Origin: Labrys sp. KNU-23
GTDB taxonomy: Bacteria; Pseudomonadota; Alphaproteobacteria; Rhizobiales; Labraceae
DNA: 64,000 nt
Direction of reading: 5' to 3'
NCBI RefSeq assembly: GCF_008330945.1
Contig: NZ_CP043489.1
Coordinates: 2,305,501-2,369,500 of the forward strand
Below, one piece after another: positions 21,840 to 30,649 of this stretch (positions are counted from its first letter, which is position 1; the number at the start of each line of letters is the position of its first letter). The position numbers and the translations under genes are program-made. The notes beneath the pieces were generated by a model, which saw only the letters and a program-made list of their open reading frames with translations, was not told where the DNA came from and did no database searches.

Positions 21840-23456
21840 TCAGGCCATCAGTTCGCGGGCTTGACGCCCCGCGGCCTGCAGGACTTCATAGACCTTGAAC
21901 TTCTTCTCGTGGAAGGCGCGGATCTCGCCTTGTCCAGGCGCATAGGTGGCTCCCAAAGCGGACATGCCACTCATCGCCTCGGCCAGCGCGGGATAGGCCT
22001 GGCCGGCCACGGCGCCGAGCATGGCTGCACCGAGCAGGACGGGCTCCGGCGTCTCGGCCACCGCAACCTCGATGCCGGTCGCGTCGGCGATGATCTGGCG
22101 CACCAGGGGACTCTGGGCCGCGCCGCCCGAGATAATGATCTGCTGGAGCACGATGCCCTTGGCCGCCATGGCCTCGACAATCTGCCGCGCGCCATAGGCA
22201 AGACCGCACAGTCCGGCGACATAAAGCCTGACCAGACTGTCGAGATCGTCCTCCAGGTCCAGCCCCGCGATCACCGCTCGGGCATCAGGATCGGCATGGG
22301 GCGCCCTGTTGCCGAGGAATTCGGGCACGACGTGAATGCCGCGTGCCAGGGTGGCATCACCGGCGAGATTGGCCTGCGCCTCCAGCCAGGCCAGCAGCGG
22401 CCGGCCGGCGGTCTCGGCCCGCTCCACGGCCTGGGCATAGGCGGGATGCAGAGTGAGGAGATGGTCGAGCGCCGCACCGGCGGCCGACTGCCCACCCTCG
22501 TTCAGCCAGAGGCCGGGCACCATCGCCGAGAAATAGGGCCCCCACACACCCGGCACGAAAGCGGCTTCGCGCGTGCTCGCCATGGTGCAGGCCGAGGTGC
22601 CGAAGACATAGGCGAGGCGCGCCGTCACGTCGGCACCCTGGCCGTCCTTGCCGGCCGCACCGACGGTGCCGATGCCGCCGGCATGGGCATCGATCAGCGA
22701 GGCGCCGACAGGAATGCCCGCCGTCAGGCCGAGATCGGCGGCTGCCGCCTCGGTCAGGCCGGAACCGAGCGGCGAACCGACATCCACGATGGTGTCACCG
22801 ATGCGGGCGAAGCCTTCATCGGCCAACGCACCCAGCCCGATCTTGTGGAAATAGCCGGCGTCCCAGCGCTTCTCATGCGCCAGATAGGTCCATTTGCAGG
22901 TGACTGTGCAGACCGAGCGCGACAGCGAGCCGGTGGCGCGCCAGCTCAGATAATCCGGCAGGTCGAAGAAATAGCCGGCCGAGGCGAAGATCTCCGGCTT
23001 GTGCTCCCTCAGCCAGAGCAGCTTGGGCGTCTCCATCTCCGGCGAGATCACGCCGCCGACATAGCGCAGCACCTCTTCGCCCGTCTCGTTGATGCGCCGG
23101 GTCTGGTCGAGCGACCGATGGTCCATCCAGACGATGACGTTGCGGTTGGGATCGTCGGACGGGCCGACGGAAAGCGGCTCGCCCTGCTTGCCCACCACCA
23201 CCAGCGAGCAGGTCGCGTCGAAGCCGATGCCGGCAATGGCACCCGGCTCGACCGCAGCCTCGGCCAGCGCTCCCTTCACGGAGGCGCAGACCGCCTGCCA
23301 GATATTCTCGGAGGACTGCTCGACGATATCGCCGGGCTCGTGCCAGATGGTGATCGCCTGCTTGGCCGAACCGAGCAGCTTGCCCTTGGCGTCGAACACG
23401 CCGGCCCGCGCCGAACCCGTGCCCACGTCGACACCGATGAAATATTGATCGCCCAT
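21840..23456 (-). CDS. FGGY-family pentulose kinase (D-ribulokinase type)
   Basis: A 538-residue kinase with VDVGTGSARAGVFDAKGKLLG at the N-terminus, GFDATCSLVVVG, VWMDHRS, the mid-region DLPDYLSWRATGS and PVGASLIDAHAGGIGTVGA, and a C-terminal ATP site (IIISGGAAQSPLVRQIIADATG). This pattern matches the FGGY ribulokinase-like group (pentulose kinases) rather than glycerol or xylulose kinases. It is the first minus-strand gene after the divergent SorC-type regulator, 360 bp apart, so that regulator probably controls it. Natural substrate: a ketopentose or related sugar; not determinable here. Confidence 0.82.
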   Translation of the reverse strand: MGDQYFIGVDVGTGSARAGVFDAKGKLLGSAKQAITIWHEPGDIVEQSSENIWQAVCASVKGALAEAAVEPGAIAGIGFDATCSLVVVGKQGEPLSVGPSDDPNRNVIVWMDHRSLDQTRRINETGEEVLRYVGGVISPEMETPKLLWLREHKPEIFASAGYFFDLPDYLSWRATGSLSRSVCTVTCKWTYLAHEKRWDAGYFHKIGLGALADEGFARIGDTIVDVGSPLGSGLTEAAAADLGLTAGIPVGASLIDAHAGGIGTVGAAGKDGQGADVTARLAYVFGTSACTMASTREAAFVPGVWGPYFSAMVPGLWLNEGGQSAAGAALDHLLTLHPAYAQAVERAETAGRPLLAWLEAQANLAGDATLARGIHVVPEFLGNRAPHADPDARAVIAGLDLEDDLDSLVRLYVAGLCGLAYGARQIVEAMAAKGIVLQQIIISGGAAQSPLVRQIIADATGIEVAVAETPEPVLLGAAMLGAVAGQAYPALAEAMSGMSALGATYAPGQGEIRAFHEKKFKVYEVLQAAGRQARELMA

Positions 23457-23623
23457 CTCGCGGTTCGCTCCCGGATATGCTGCAGCCTTTGGCTGCTCTG
23501 ACCATCCAGCTTAAAGGGGCGCCCCGGCTTGGCAACCTCGATTGGCGGACATGGCTGATACGAATTTCACCCGAGAGAAGATCGCCTGTCGTCCGGATGG
23601 CGCGGGACCACAGCCGTTCCCGG

Positions 23624-23646
23624 ATTGCCGGGACGAGCCCGGCAAT
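23624..23646. repeat. Hairpin ATTGCCGGG-ACGAG-CCCGGCAAT
   Basis: Perfect 9-bp arms with a 5-base loop lie midway between two divergent starts. Its shape fits a small REP-type palindrome better than a terminator, because no T-run follows on either strand. Confidence 0.45.
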
Positions 23647-23782
23647 ATGGCGTTTTGCGATTTGACGGTGGGGAGCCTCCCCCTCTCAAAGCAATTTTCG
23701 TCGATCTCCGTCGCCGCCGTGGGGACCAGCCAATCCCGCTGGCCGAAAACACCGTGCTCGGTTATGTCCTGTCATGAAACAC

Positions 23783-23799
23783 CTCCATCCCCGATGGAG
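23783..23799. promoter_or_regulatory. Inverted repeat CTCCATC-CCC-GATGGAG before the SorC-type regulator
   Basis: The 7-bp arms around a 3-bp centre end 17 bp upstream of the regulator ATG. It is a candidate auto-operator, or an mRNA hairpin near the ribosome-binding site. Confidence 0.35.
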
Positions 23800-23816
23800 A
23801 CCGACAGGGAAATGCA

Positions 23817-24773
23817 ATGGCTGAACTTTGGGAACCGTTCGACGAAGAACTGGAGAAGGCGCGCGTCGCCTGGCTCTACTTTATCGGCGGCCGCACCCAG
23901 CAGGAAATTGCGCAGGAACTGAACGTCACCCGGCTGAAGGTCAACAAGATAATCGGAGCCGTGCGCGACTCCGGTCACGTCAAGGTCAGCGTTTCCCTGC
24001 CGCTCAGCGATTGCGTCGAACTGGCCATGGCCGTCTCGGCCCGCTACGGGCTGAGCGAAGCGGTCGTCGTCCCTGATCTTGAGGATTTCGTGGAGCAGAA
24101 GCGGGTCGTCGGCGAAGCCGCCGGAACGATGGCAAGCGCGCTGATCCACGAACATGACATGGGCGTGGGCGTCGGCTCGGGCCGCACCCTGAGTTTTGCC
24201 GTGCGGACCCTGAGGGCGCACCCCAAGCCGGAAAGCTGGGTCGTCGGCCTGATGGGCGGCGTGACCCGAAGCTCGGGCACCAATACGTTCGAGGTCGCCA
24301 CGGCCTTTGCCCGGGCGCTCGCCGTCGAGTGCCATTATCTGGCGGCACCGATCTACTGCGCCAATCCGGAAAGCCGCAATGCCCTGCTCCTCAACGACGA
24401 GTTGACGGACGTTCTCGCCCGCACCGAAATCGCCGATATCGGCATTGTCTCCTGCGGTCCCCTCATCGAGGATACCTCGCTGACCCATATCCGGGTGGTC
24501 AAGGATCATCTCGATGCCGTGCTGAAGCTGGGCGCCGTGGGAGAGTTTCTCGGCTGCTTCCTCGACGCCCACGGCAATCCGATCGATCATTTCCTCAACG
24601 ACTCGATCATCGCGCTGCCGCCCGACAAGCTGAAGCTCAAGCCGGTATCCATCCTGGTTTCCGGCGGCAGGGGCAAGATCCCCATCATTCGAGCCGTGCT
24701 GCGAGCCGGCTACGTGAACCGGCTCGTCACCAACCAGTCGGTCGCCCGGGCTCTGCTCCAAGGGCCCCGTTAA
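23817..24773 (+). CDS. SorC/DeoR-type sugar-responsive transcriptional regulator
   Basis: A 318-residue regulator with an N-terminal helix-turn-helix (FIGGRTQQEIAQELNVTRLKVNKIIGAVRDSG, about residues 20-50) and a C-terminal sugar-phosphate sensing domain of the SorC type (VGVGSGRTLSFAVRTLR, PIYCANPESRNALLLND, DIGIVSCGPLIEDTSL). Such proteins are usually released from DNA or activated by a phosphorylated sugar. It is divergent from the pentulose kinase and convergent, 36 bp, with the dihydroxyacetone-kinase-family gene, so it probably governs one or both flanking operons. The erythritol regulator EryD belongs to this family, which suggests a polyol or tetrose effector. Confidence 0.85.
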   Translation: MAELWEPFDEELEKARVAWLYFIGGRTQQEIAQELNVTRLKVNKIIGAVRDSGHVKVSVSLPLSDCVELAMAVSARYGLSEAVVVPDLEDFVEQKRVVGEAAGTMASALIHEHDMGVGVGSGRTLSFAVRTLRAHPKPESWVVGLMGGVTRSSGTNTFEVATAFARALAVECHYLAAPIYCANPESRNALLLNDELTDVLARTEIADIGIVSCGPLIEDTSLTHIRVVKDHLDAVLKLGAVGEFLGCFLDAHGNPIDHFLNDSIIALPPDKLKLKPVSILVSGGRGKIPIIRAVLRAGYVNRLVTNQSVARALLQGPR

Positions 24774-24809
24774 AGCGGCTCCTGGAGCAAAGCGCTATAG
24801 CCCGCGGCT

Positions 24810-26588
24810 TCAGGCCAGGCGGGCGGCCAGCGCGCTGGTCATGGCGCGCAGCATCACGAAGGTGGAAGCCGCCCCGGGATCGACATGTCCCATCGAGCGG
24901 GCGCCAAGCTTCGCCGAGCGGCCGCGCTTGGATTCCATGGCGGCGGTGGCGCGCATGCCCGCTTCGGCCGCATCGCGGGCCGCCGTCAGCGTTTCCAGCG
25001 TGGATGCGCCACGGTCCGCATGGGACAGTGCGGCTGCCGCGGCAGGCGCCCAGGCATCGACCATGGTCTTATCGCCGAGCTCCGCCCTGCCGCGATCGCG
25101 AATGCCCTGGCTGGCCGCGGCAATCCAGGCGGCCATGGCCCCGGCGTCGAGATTCAGACGATTGGCGACCGCGCTGCCGGCGCGCAGGAACGCCGTCGCA
25201 TAGAGCGGGCCGGACGAAGCGCCGACCGCATCGAGGAAAGCCTTTGCCATGCGCTTGCACGTGCCGTCGATAGTCTCTTCGTCAGGTGCGTCCTCCATGG
25301 CGCTTTGCACGGCCTTCCAGCCGATCTCCATGGTGATGCCGTGGTCGCCATCGCCGATGATGCCGTCGAGTTCCGAAAGCCAGTCCTTTTCCGCGATGAT
25401 CTCCTCACGAACCTTTTTCATCATGGCCCTGAAGACTTCCGGCGTCACGTCTCCGTCCGCAATCAGCTCCGCGGTGTTCACTGCGACGCGCGCGGTATCC
25501 GCCGCCTTCTCGATCCTGCGACTGCGCGCTTCGGCGGCGATACCGTCATGCACCGCGCCGATCGTCAGGGCGAGCGTCCGACAAGGATGATCCAGGAGAG
25601 CCTGCAGCGTCGGATCCAGCTTCATCAGGGTGACGGAGGCACCGGCCATTTCCAGCGATGTGGCATATTCCCCGACCCAGGACGCATGGATGCTCACGCC
25701 GAGCGCGTCCAGCCGCTGCTTGACCCGGCGGAAGATCAGATAGAGTTCGATCTGCGTCGTGGAGCCGAGGCCGTTGACCAGGACCGCCACGCGACTGCCC
25801 TCGGAAAGCGCCAGTTCCTCGACGAGCTTGTCCATCAGCTCATCCGTGATCTCGTCGGCCGGGGCAAGTTTCTGGCTGCGAATGCCGGGCTCGCCGTGCA
25901 ATCCCATGCCGATTTCCATATCCTCCTCGCCGATGGAGAAGTTCAGCCGGCCGGTCTGCGGCAGCGAGCAAGCACCCAGCGCCACGCCGATGGACCGGGT
26001 CGCGTCGTTGGCGGCCCGCGCGAGCGCCTCGACACGGGCCAGCGGCTCGCCCAGGTCGGCCGCGGCACCGGCGACCTTGAACACGAAGAAATCCCCGGCG
26101 ATGCCCCGGCGCTCGCCCTTGCGCTCGATCGGCGCCGAGGCCACGTCGTCGGCGACCGCCACATGGCGGACCGCCAGGCCCTCGGCCGCCAGTTCCTCGG
26201 CCGCCATGGAGAAATTCAACACGTCGCCCGTGTAGTTTCCGTAGAGCATGACGATGCCTGCCCCGCCATCGGCGGCACGGGACGCATCGGCGATTTGAGC
26301 GGGCGACGGCGACGCGAAGACGTTGCCGACGGCGGCGGCATCGGCCAGCCCCCGGCCTACATACCCAGCAAAGGCAGGTTCATGGCCCGACCCGCCACCG
26401 ATGACGACGCCGACCTTTCCGTCGCGCGGCCCGTCGACGGCCACGACGGCGCGGCCCGTCGGACCTTCCACCCTGAGAATTTCCGGATGGGCGCCGACCA
26501 TGCCCTCGATCATTTCGGCGATGATGTTTTCCGGTGCGTTGATGAACTTCTTGGTCTTGGCTTGCGGGATCTTGGCTTGCTGGGTCAT
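24810..26588 (-). CDS. Single-chain ATP-dependent dihydroxyacetone / tetrulose kinase (DhaK-DhaL fusion)
   Basis: A 592-residue protein. The DhaK domain (about 1-340) has GGGSGHEPAFAGYVGRGLADAA and the substrate-binding histidine at about 231 in GMGLHGEPGI, which forms the covalent hemiaminal with the ketone. A DhaL domain (about 385-590) has the nucleotide/Mg motif IIGDGDHGITM near residue 410. The single-chain form uses ATP, not PEP:PTS. ATG 26588 is chosen; GTG 26600 is in frame just upstream. It is the last gene of the ABC transporter operon at 26613-30186. Relatives phosphorylate dihydroxyacetone, D- or L-erythrulose, so a triose or tetrulose substrate is likely. Confidence 0.85.
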   Translation of the reverse strand: MTQQAKIPQAKTKKFINAPENIIAEMIEGMVGAHPEILRVEGPTGRAVVAVDGPRDGKVGVVIGGGSGHEPAFAGYVGRGLADAAAVGNVFASPSPAQIADASRAADGGAGIVMLYGNYTGDVLNFSMAAEELAAEGLAVRHVAVADDVASAPIERKGERRGIAGDFFVFKVAGAAADLGEPLARVEALARAANDATRSIGVALGACSLPQTGRLNFSIGEEDMEIGMGLHGEPGIRSQKLAPADEITDELMDKLVEELALSEGSRVAVLVNGLGSTTQIELYLIFRRVKQRLDALGVSIHASWVGEYATSLEMAGASVTLMKLDPTLQALLDHPCRTLALTIGAVHDGIAAEARSRRIEKAADTARVAVNTAELIADGDVTPEVFRAMMKKVREEIIAEKDWLSELDGIIGDGDHGITMEIGWKAVQSAMEDAPDEETIDGTCKRMAKAFLDAVGASSGPLYATAFLRAGSAVANRLNLDAGAMAAWIAAASQGIRDRGRAELGDKTMVDAWAPAAAAALSHADRGASTLETLTAARDAAEAGMRATAAMESKRGRSAKLGARSMGHVDPGAASTFVMLRAMTSALAARLA

Positions 26589-26612
26589 GTTATCTTCCAC
26601 AGGATGACGGCG

Positions 26613-27575
26613 TCAGGCGACGTCACGGCGCAGGTAGCGGCGGGAAATGGCGTCGAAGGAAATGGCAAGCACGACGATGGCGCCGGACACGATTCCCTGC
26701 CAGTAGGGCGATACGCCGAATAAGACGATGATGTTCTCGATCATGGCAATGATGCCGGCGCCGAAGATGGCGCCGATCGGGCTGCCGATGCCGCCTGTCG
26801 TGGCGACCCCGCCGATGACGGAGGCGGCGATTGGCGCGAGCACCCAGGTATCGCCGATCGACGGCTGCGCCGTCCCGAGCCGGGCCACCATGAGCACGCC
26901 CGCCAGCCCGGCGAGCGTCCCCGCGACCACGAAGATGATCAAGCGCACGCGATCGACCTTGATGCCGAGCATGCGTGCGGCCGACGGATTGTTGCCGATC
27001 GCGTAAATATAGCGTCCGAAAGGCGTTTTCAACATGATGAAGGCCGCCACGGCCAGCGCCACGAGCATGATGAGGAACGGAACGGGGACTCCCAGGAAGT
27101 CGCCGCGCCCGAGGAACTGCACGTTGGCCGGGATGCCGGTGATCGCCACGCCCCGGGTCAGCACCAGATTGGCGCCTCCGAATATCCCCGCCGTTCCGAT
27201 GGTGAGCACGAGGGAATGCAGCCTGAGCGCCGTCACGAGCAGGCCGTTGAGCAGCCCCAGGCCGGCACCGAAAGCCACGGCCAGCAGCATGGAAAGCGCG
27301 GGGTCGAGCCCCAATTTCACCATGAGGATGCCGGCGATGACGCCGCACAGTCCCCCGATGACGCCCAGCGAAAGATCCAGCTCTCCGAGCACCATCAGCA
27401 TCGACTGGCCGATCGTCACCAATCCGACGAAGGCCAATCCCCGCGCCAGGACGGTCATGTTGTAAGGCGTGAGGAAATAGGGCGACATCAGCGACGACAG
27501 AACGAAGATGATGACGAGCACCAGGAAGACGCCGGCAAGCGGATTGCGCAGCAGAACTGAGAGACTAGATTGCAT
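26613..27575 (-). CDS. Sugar/polyol ABC transporter permease
   Basis: CUT2-type membrane component (320 residues): LGELDLSLGVIGGLCGVIAG, RLHSLVLTIGTAGIFGGANLVL, YAIGNNPSAARMLGIKVDR and IGGVATTGGIGSPIGA are characteristic. Start ATG 27575 overlaps the ATPase 3' end by 11 bp. It is the only permease in this operon, so the transporter would use a homodimer, unlike the two-permease rhamnose system. It lies 24 bp before the kinase gene. Confidence 0.88.
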   Translation of the reverse strand: MQSSLSVLLRNPLAGVFLVLVIIFVLSSLMSPYFLTPYNMTVLARGLAFVGLVTIGQSMLMVLGELDLSLGVIGGLCGVIAGILMVKLGLDPALSMLLAVAFGAGLGLLNGLLVTALRLHSLVLTIGTAGIFGGANLVLTRGVAITGIPANVQFLGRGDFLGVPVPFLIMLVALAVAAFIMLKTPFGRYIYAIGNNPSAARMLGIKVDRVRLIIFVVAGTLAGLAGVLMVARLGTAQPSIGDTWVLAPIAASVIGGVATTGGIGSPIGAIFGAGIIAMIENIIVLFGVSPYWQGIVSGAIVVLAISFDAISRRYLRRDVA

Positions 27576-29064
27576 CGGCTTTCGCCTCCGTTCCAAAAAT
27601 GGCGCCGACGAGTGTTTCCGTTTCTGTCGTCGCGGTATCGAATTCACCCGTCACACGTCCCGTATGCATGGTGATGATCCGGCTGGCGCAGTGGCGAAGC
27701 TCGGTGATTTCAGATGAAACCAGGATGACGCCGACACCATCCTGAGCCAGCTCCTTCATGATCCGATAGATCTCGGTCTTCGTCCGGATGTCGATGCCCT
27801 TGGTCGGCTCGTCAAAGATCAAAATCCGGGGACGGGTCGCCATGGCGCGGCCGATGATGGCCTTCTGCTGATTGCCGCCCGACAGGTTGGAAATCCGCTT
27901 GCTCATGCCCACCGTCTTGATGCCGTAGCCGTCGATGATGCCCTTCACGGCATTGCGCTCGCGGCTCTGGCTGATCCCGAGCGGACCGGCCGTCAATTCG
28001 AAGATCGAAATGCCGATATTCTCGCGCAGCGACAGCATCGGGAAAATGCCGTGATGCTTACGCTCCTCGGACAGATAGAGCATGCCTTGCGCGACCGAGC
28101 GCGACGCGTCGTTGAGCGGCCAGTTCCGCCCCTCGACCGTAACCGTGCCGGAAGTTGCCTTGAGATAGCCGAATATGGTCTGCATGACCTCGGAGCGCCC
28201 GGCTCCGACGAGGCCGGCAAAGCCGAGCACTTCGCCGCGGCGGAGGTCGAAACTGACATCCGTGAAGCGCCGGCCCGAGAGCGAGCGGACCTCCATGAGG
28301 GTCTCGCCGGCTGACGTCTGCGGACGAAAATGATCCTCGATGGCCAGATGACGACCTGACATGGCGCGGATCAGGTCGCTTTCCGTGATATCGGCCACGC
28401 GACCGCTGTCGACCTTCTCGCCATTGCGCAAAACGGTGTAGTCGTCGCCGATCTCGAAGATCTCTTCCATCTTGTGGCTGATGAACACCACGGCATGATC
28501 GCGGTCGAGAAAGTCGCGTATGACACGAAAGACGCGATTGACCTCGACACGGGTCAGCGCCGACGTCGGCTCGTCCAGGATGAGAACCTTCATGTCGCTA
28601 TTGGTCGATGCGCGCGCGATCTGCAGCAATTGCTGATCGGAGACCGAAATATGCGCAACGATGTCGCCGGGCCGCGCCTCGATGCCGAACCGGTCCAGAT
28701 AGACCTGCGCCTCCCTCATCAGCGCCCGTCGGTTGAAGAGAGCGCCGCCATGACCGGTGCGGTCGAAGGGCATAAACAGGTTTTCGGCCACCGTCATCTG
28801 GGGAAAGAGCGTCAACTCCTGGGGAACATAGGCGACGCTGCGGTGGGCCGACGGATCGGTGGCGATATCGCGGCCATCGATCAGCACCTGGCCGCGCGTG
28901 GGTCGATCGGTGCCCGTCAGGATCTTGACCAGGGTGGATTTTCCGGCGCCGTTCTCTCCGGCCAGGATATGCGTCCGCCCGAGTTCGATCGTCAGATCGA
29001 CGCCGTTGAGGGCGACCACACCGGGAAAGTCCCGGCCGAGCCCTCGAACTTCAAGATAAGTCAT
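27565..29064 (-). CDS. Sugar/polyol ABC transporter ATP-binding protein
   Basis: Double-domain CUT2 ATPase (499 residues). Domain 1: Walker A GENGAGKST, Walker B VLILDEPTSALT. Domain 2: GLVGAGRSEVMQ in the Walker A position, signature LSGGNQQKAIIGRAM, and Walker B ILIFDEPTKGID. ATG 29064 is preferred because the conserved domain starts right there (TYLEVRGLGRDFPGVVAL); an ATG at 29130 is also in frame. About 180 bp including a strong hairpin separate it from the binding-protein gene upstream. Confidence 0.88.
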   Translation of the reverse strand: MTYLEVRGLGRDFPGVVALNGVDLTIELGRTHILAGENGAGKSTLVKILTGTDRPTRGQVLIDGRDIATDPSAHRSVAYVPQELTLFPQMTVAENLFMPFDRTGHGGALFNRRALMREAQVYLDRFGIEARPGDIVAHISVSDQQLLQIARASTNSDMKVLILDEPTSALTRVEVNRVFRVIRDFLDRDHAVVFISHKMEEIFEIGDDYTVLRNGEKVDSGRVADITESDLIRAMSGRHLAIEDHFRPQTSAGETLMEVRSLSGRRFTDVSFDLRRGEVLGFAGLVGAGRSEVMQTIFGYLKATSGTVTVEGRNWPLNDASRSVAQGMLYLSEERKHHGIFPMLSLRENIGISIFELTAGPLGISQSRERNAVKGIIDGYGIKTVGMSKRISNLSGGNQQKAIIGRAMATRPRILIFDEPTKGIDIRTKTEIYRIMKELAQDGVGVILVSSEITELRHCASRIITMHTGRVTGEFDTATTETETLVGAIFGTEAKADAI

Positions 29065-29198
29065 GATCTTGTCACTTGCGCACTGGAGCGAAGCGCGTTT
29101 ACACGTAACCGCTGCTTTTCTCTGACTCATTGTTTGGACGCGTCTTTGTGATTCTGGGTGATTCCGTCAGATCGCAAAACGCTATAGGCCGCTGGGGA

Positions 29199-29220
29199 AG
29201 CGCGGACATCCGTCCGCGCT
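29199..29220 (-). terminator. Hairpin between binding-protein and ATPase genes
   Basis: AGCGCGGAC/GTCCGCGCT (perfect 9-bp arms, 4-base loop) begins 21 bp after the binding-protein stop, and the minus-strand sequence continues with CCCC and later TTTT. It is a likely partial terminator or mRNA-stabilising stem that keeps binding-protein levels above those of the membrane complex. It shares its GCGGAC core with the structure at 46731. Confidence 0.5.
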
Positions 29221-29241
29221 CGATAGCATGGGCCAGTTCCC

Positions 29242-30186
29242 TCACTTGGGGAGATTGTCCTTGGTCAAGAACGCATTGCCGGTATCGATGTAGTTGGGAA
29301 CCGGCGCTCCGGTTGCCTGCGCCCACAGCATCATGACGGACCAGTAGCCCTGCATTTCCGGCTGCGAGGCCGAAGAACTGTCGGCGACGCCGCTGCGGAT
29401 CATGTCCAGCATCTCCGGCATGTTGTCGAGGCCGACCAGGGCAACCTTGCCCTGCTTGCCGGCTTCGATGATGGCTTGGCCGATGCCGGTCGGTCCCGAC
29501 GCATCGGAGGCCACCCACCCCTTGAGATCCGGGTGCGCCTGCATGATGGAGGCGGCCTGCTGCTGCGCCGTCTCGATGCTGTCGTTGTCGATGCCTTCCG
29601 CCACGACCTTGATGCCCGGATTTTCCGCGAAGACCTTGCGGTGGCACTCGGCGCGGATGGCGTGGTTCGGCGCGGTCGGCACGCCCATCATGATGGCTAC
29701 TTCACCCTTGCCGTCCAGCAACTTGACTAGGCGACGCGCGGCAATCTTGGCCTGCTCGCAGAAATCCGAGCCGATATAGGTGATGTTCATGCCCTGCGGC
29801 GGCACGGAATCGAAGAGGACCAGCGGGATTTTCTGCGACTGGGCTTCTTCCAGCGAGGCACGGTTACCGGACGGATCCAGGAGGTCCACGGCGAGCCCGT
29901 CGGGATGCGTGGCGAGCGCGCTATCGAGGATCTGATTCTGCTGGACCACGTCGGCCGCCTGCGGAGCCGAATAGGTGATCTCGATATTGGCGCCGGTCTG
30001 GGCCTTCAGCGCGGCGGCGGCGGCCTTTGCGCCATTGTTCACCTTGTCGAACCAGGGATGCACGACCTTGGGAACGATGACGAAGCGATAAGTATCCTTC
30101 TTGGTCGTTCCAGCGGCCTCTTCCGCCCGGACGGTGATCGGCAGCGCGAACGCGGCGCATGCCAAGAGGACAGCGAGTCTCTTCAT
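29242..30186 (-). CDS. Sugar/polyol substrate-binding protein
   Basis: Periplasmic binding protein (314 residues) of the operon that ends in the DhaK-family kinase. It has a Sec signal peptide (MKRLAVLLACAAFALPITVRAEE) and a LacI-type fold (YRFVIVPKVVHPWFDKVNNGAKAAA, DGLAVDLLDPSGNRASLEEAQ, GEVAIMMGVPTAPNHAIR, KVALVGLDNMPEML). A very strong ribosome-binding site (AGGAGGAGGA) sits five bases upstream. It is the first gene of the unit and lies downstream of an unusual AT-rich stretch. Confidence 0.87.
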   Translation of the reverse strand: MKRLAVLLACAAFALPITVRAEEAAGTTKKDTYRFVIVPKVVHPWFDKVNNGAKAAAAALKAQTGANIEITYSAPQAADVVQQNQILDSALATHPDGLAVDLLDPSGNRASLEEAQSQKIPLVLFDSVPPQGMNITYIGSDFCEQAKIAARRLVKLLDGKGEVAIMMGVPTAPNHAIRAECHRKVFAENPGIKVVAEGIDNDSIETAQQQAASIMQAHPDLKGWVASDASGPTGIGQAIIEAGKQGKVALVGLDNMPEMLDMIRSGVADSSSASQPEMQGYWSVMMLWAQATGAPVPNYIDTGNAFLTKDNLPK

Positions 30187-30190
30187 GTTT

Positions 30191-30200
30191 TCCTCCTCCT
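30191..30200 (-). promoter_or_regulatory. Strong ribosome-binding site of the binding-protein gene
   Basis: AGGAGGAGGA on the minus strand is followed by AAAAC and ATG (30186). It fixes the start and suggests high expression. Confidence 0.7.
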
Positions 30201-30390
30201 AGGCAGGCGGACCTCCTCCACCTGCACTCCAAGGAATGTCCGCCCCTCACCTGCCGTGAAGGATGGCTTCCCCTTAAGAAGGACATACACATGTAATTTT
30301 CATTTTACAATAGTAACATTCGACCCACCTTCCGCCGCACCGACCCCACAGCTCCCTGCGCTGCGGGCACGTCAGACAAGCTCGCCTCCT

Positions 30391-30612
30391 ATAACAAAAG
30401 GATACAAAACAAAATTAAACCTTAGATTAATTGTAAATTATCTCAAAAATATTTTATGAAAATAAGTATATTTTTTAAAGAAATATATATTATTAAGTTT
30501 TAATGAATTTATAATTTGATAATTATACATGAATTAATCAAAAAATTATGCGAATAATAGCACACCTTCGGCACAATATTGTACAGAAATACAAGTTAAT
30601 ACATTAAATATC
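30391..30612. other. AT-rich island in a 463-bp intergenic region
   Basis: Between the binding-protein start (30186) and the DeoR-type gene end (30650) there is a stretch very unlike the rest of the window: 30421-30540 contains only 14 G or C in 120 bases, with long runs of A and T. No open frame or RNA gene is visible. An ACAATATTGT palindrome lies at 30573-30582. The part nearest the binding-protein gene (30201-30390) is of ordinary composition and should hold its promoter. Confidence 0.8.
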
Positions 30613-30649
30613 AGAGTTGATGATCAGAAAAACCACCGCACCCTCTCGA

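Larger units (their letters stand above)
23457..23816. other. 360-bp divergent promoter region between pentulose kinase and SorC-type regulator
   Basis: No gene is seen. It holds a hairpin ATTGCCGGG/CCCGGCAAT at 23624-23646 and an inverted repeat at 23783-23799 next to the regulator start. A purine-rich AGGGA site precedes ATG 23817. Confidence 0.55.

Noticed and set aside
30391..30612. Reading the AT-rich island as a gene or a replication origin.
   Set aside because: No open frame of note, no DnaA-box cluster that I can see, and no parA/repC-type neighbours.
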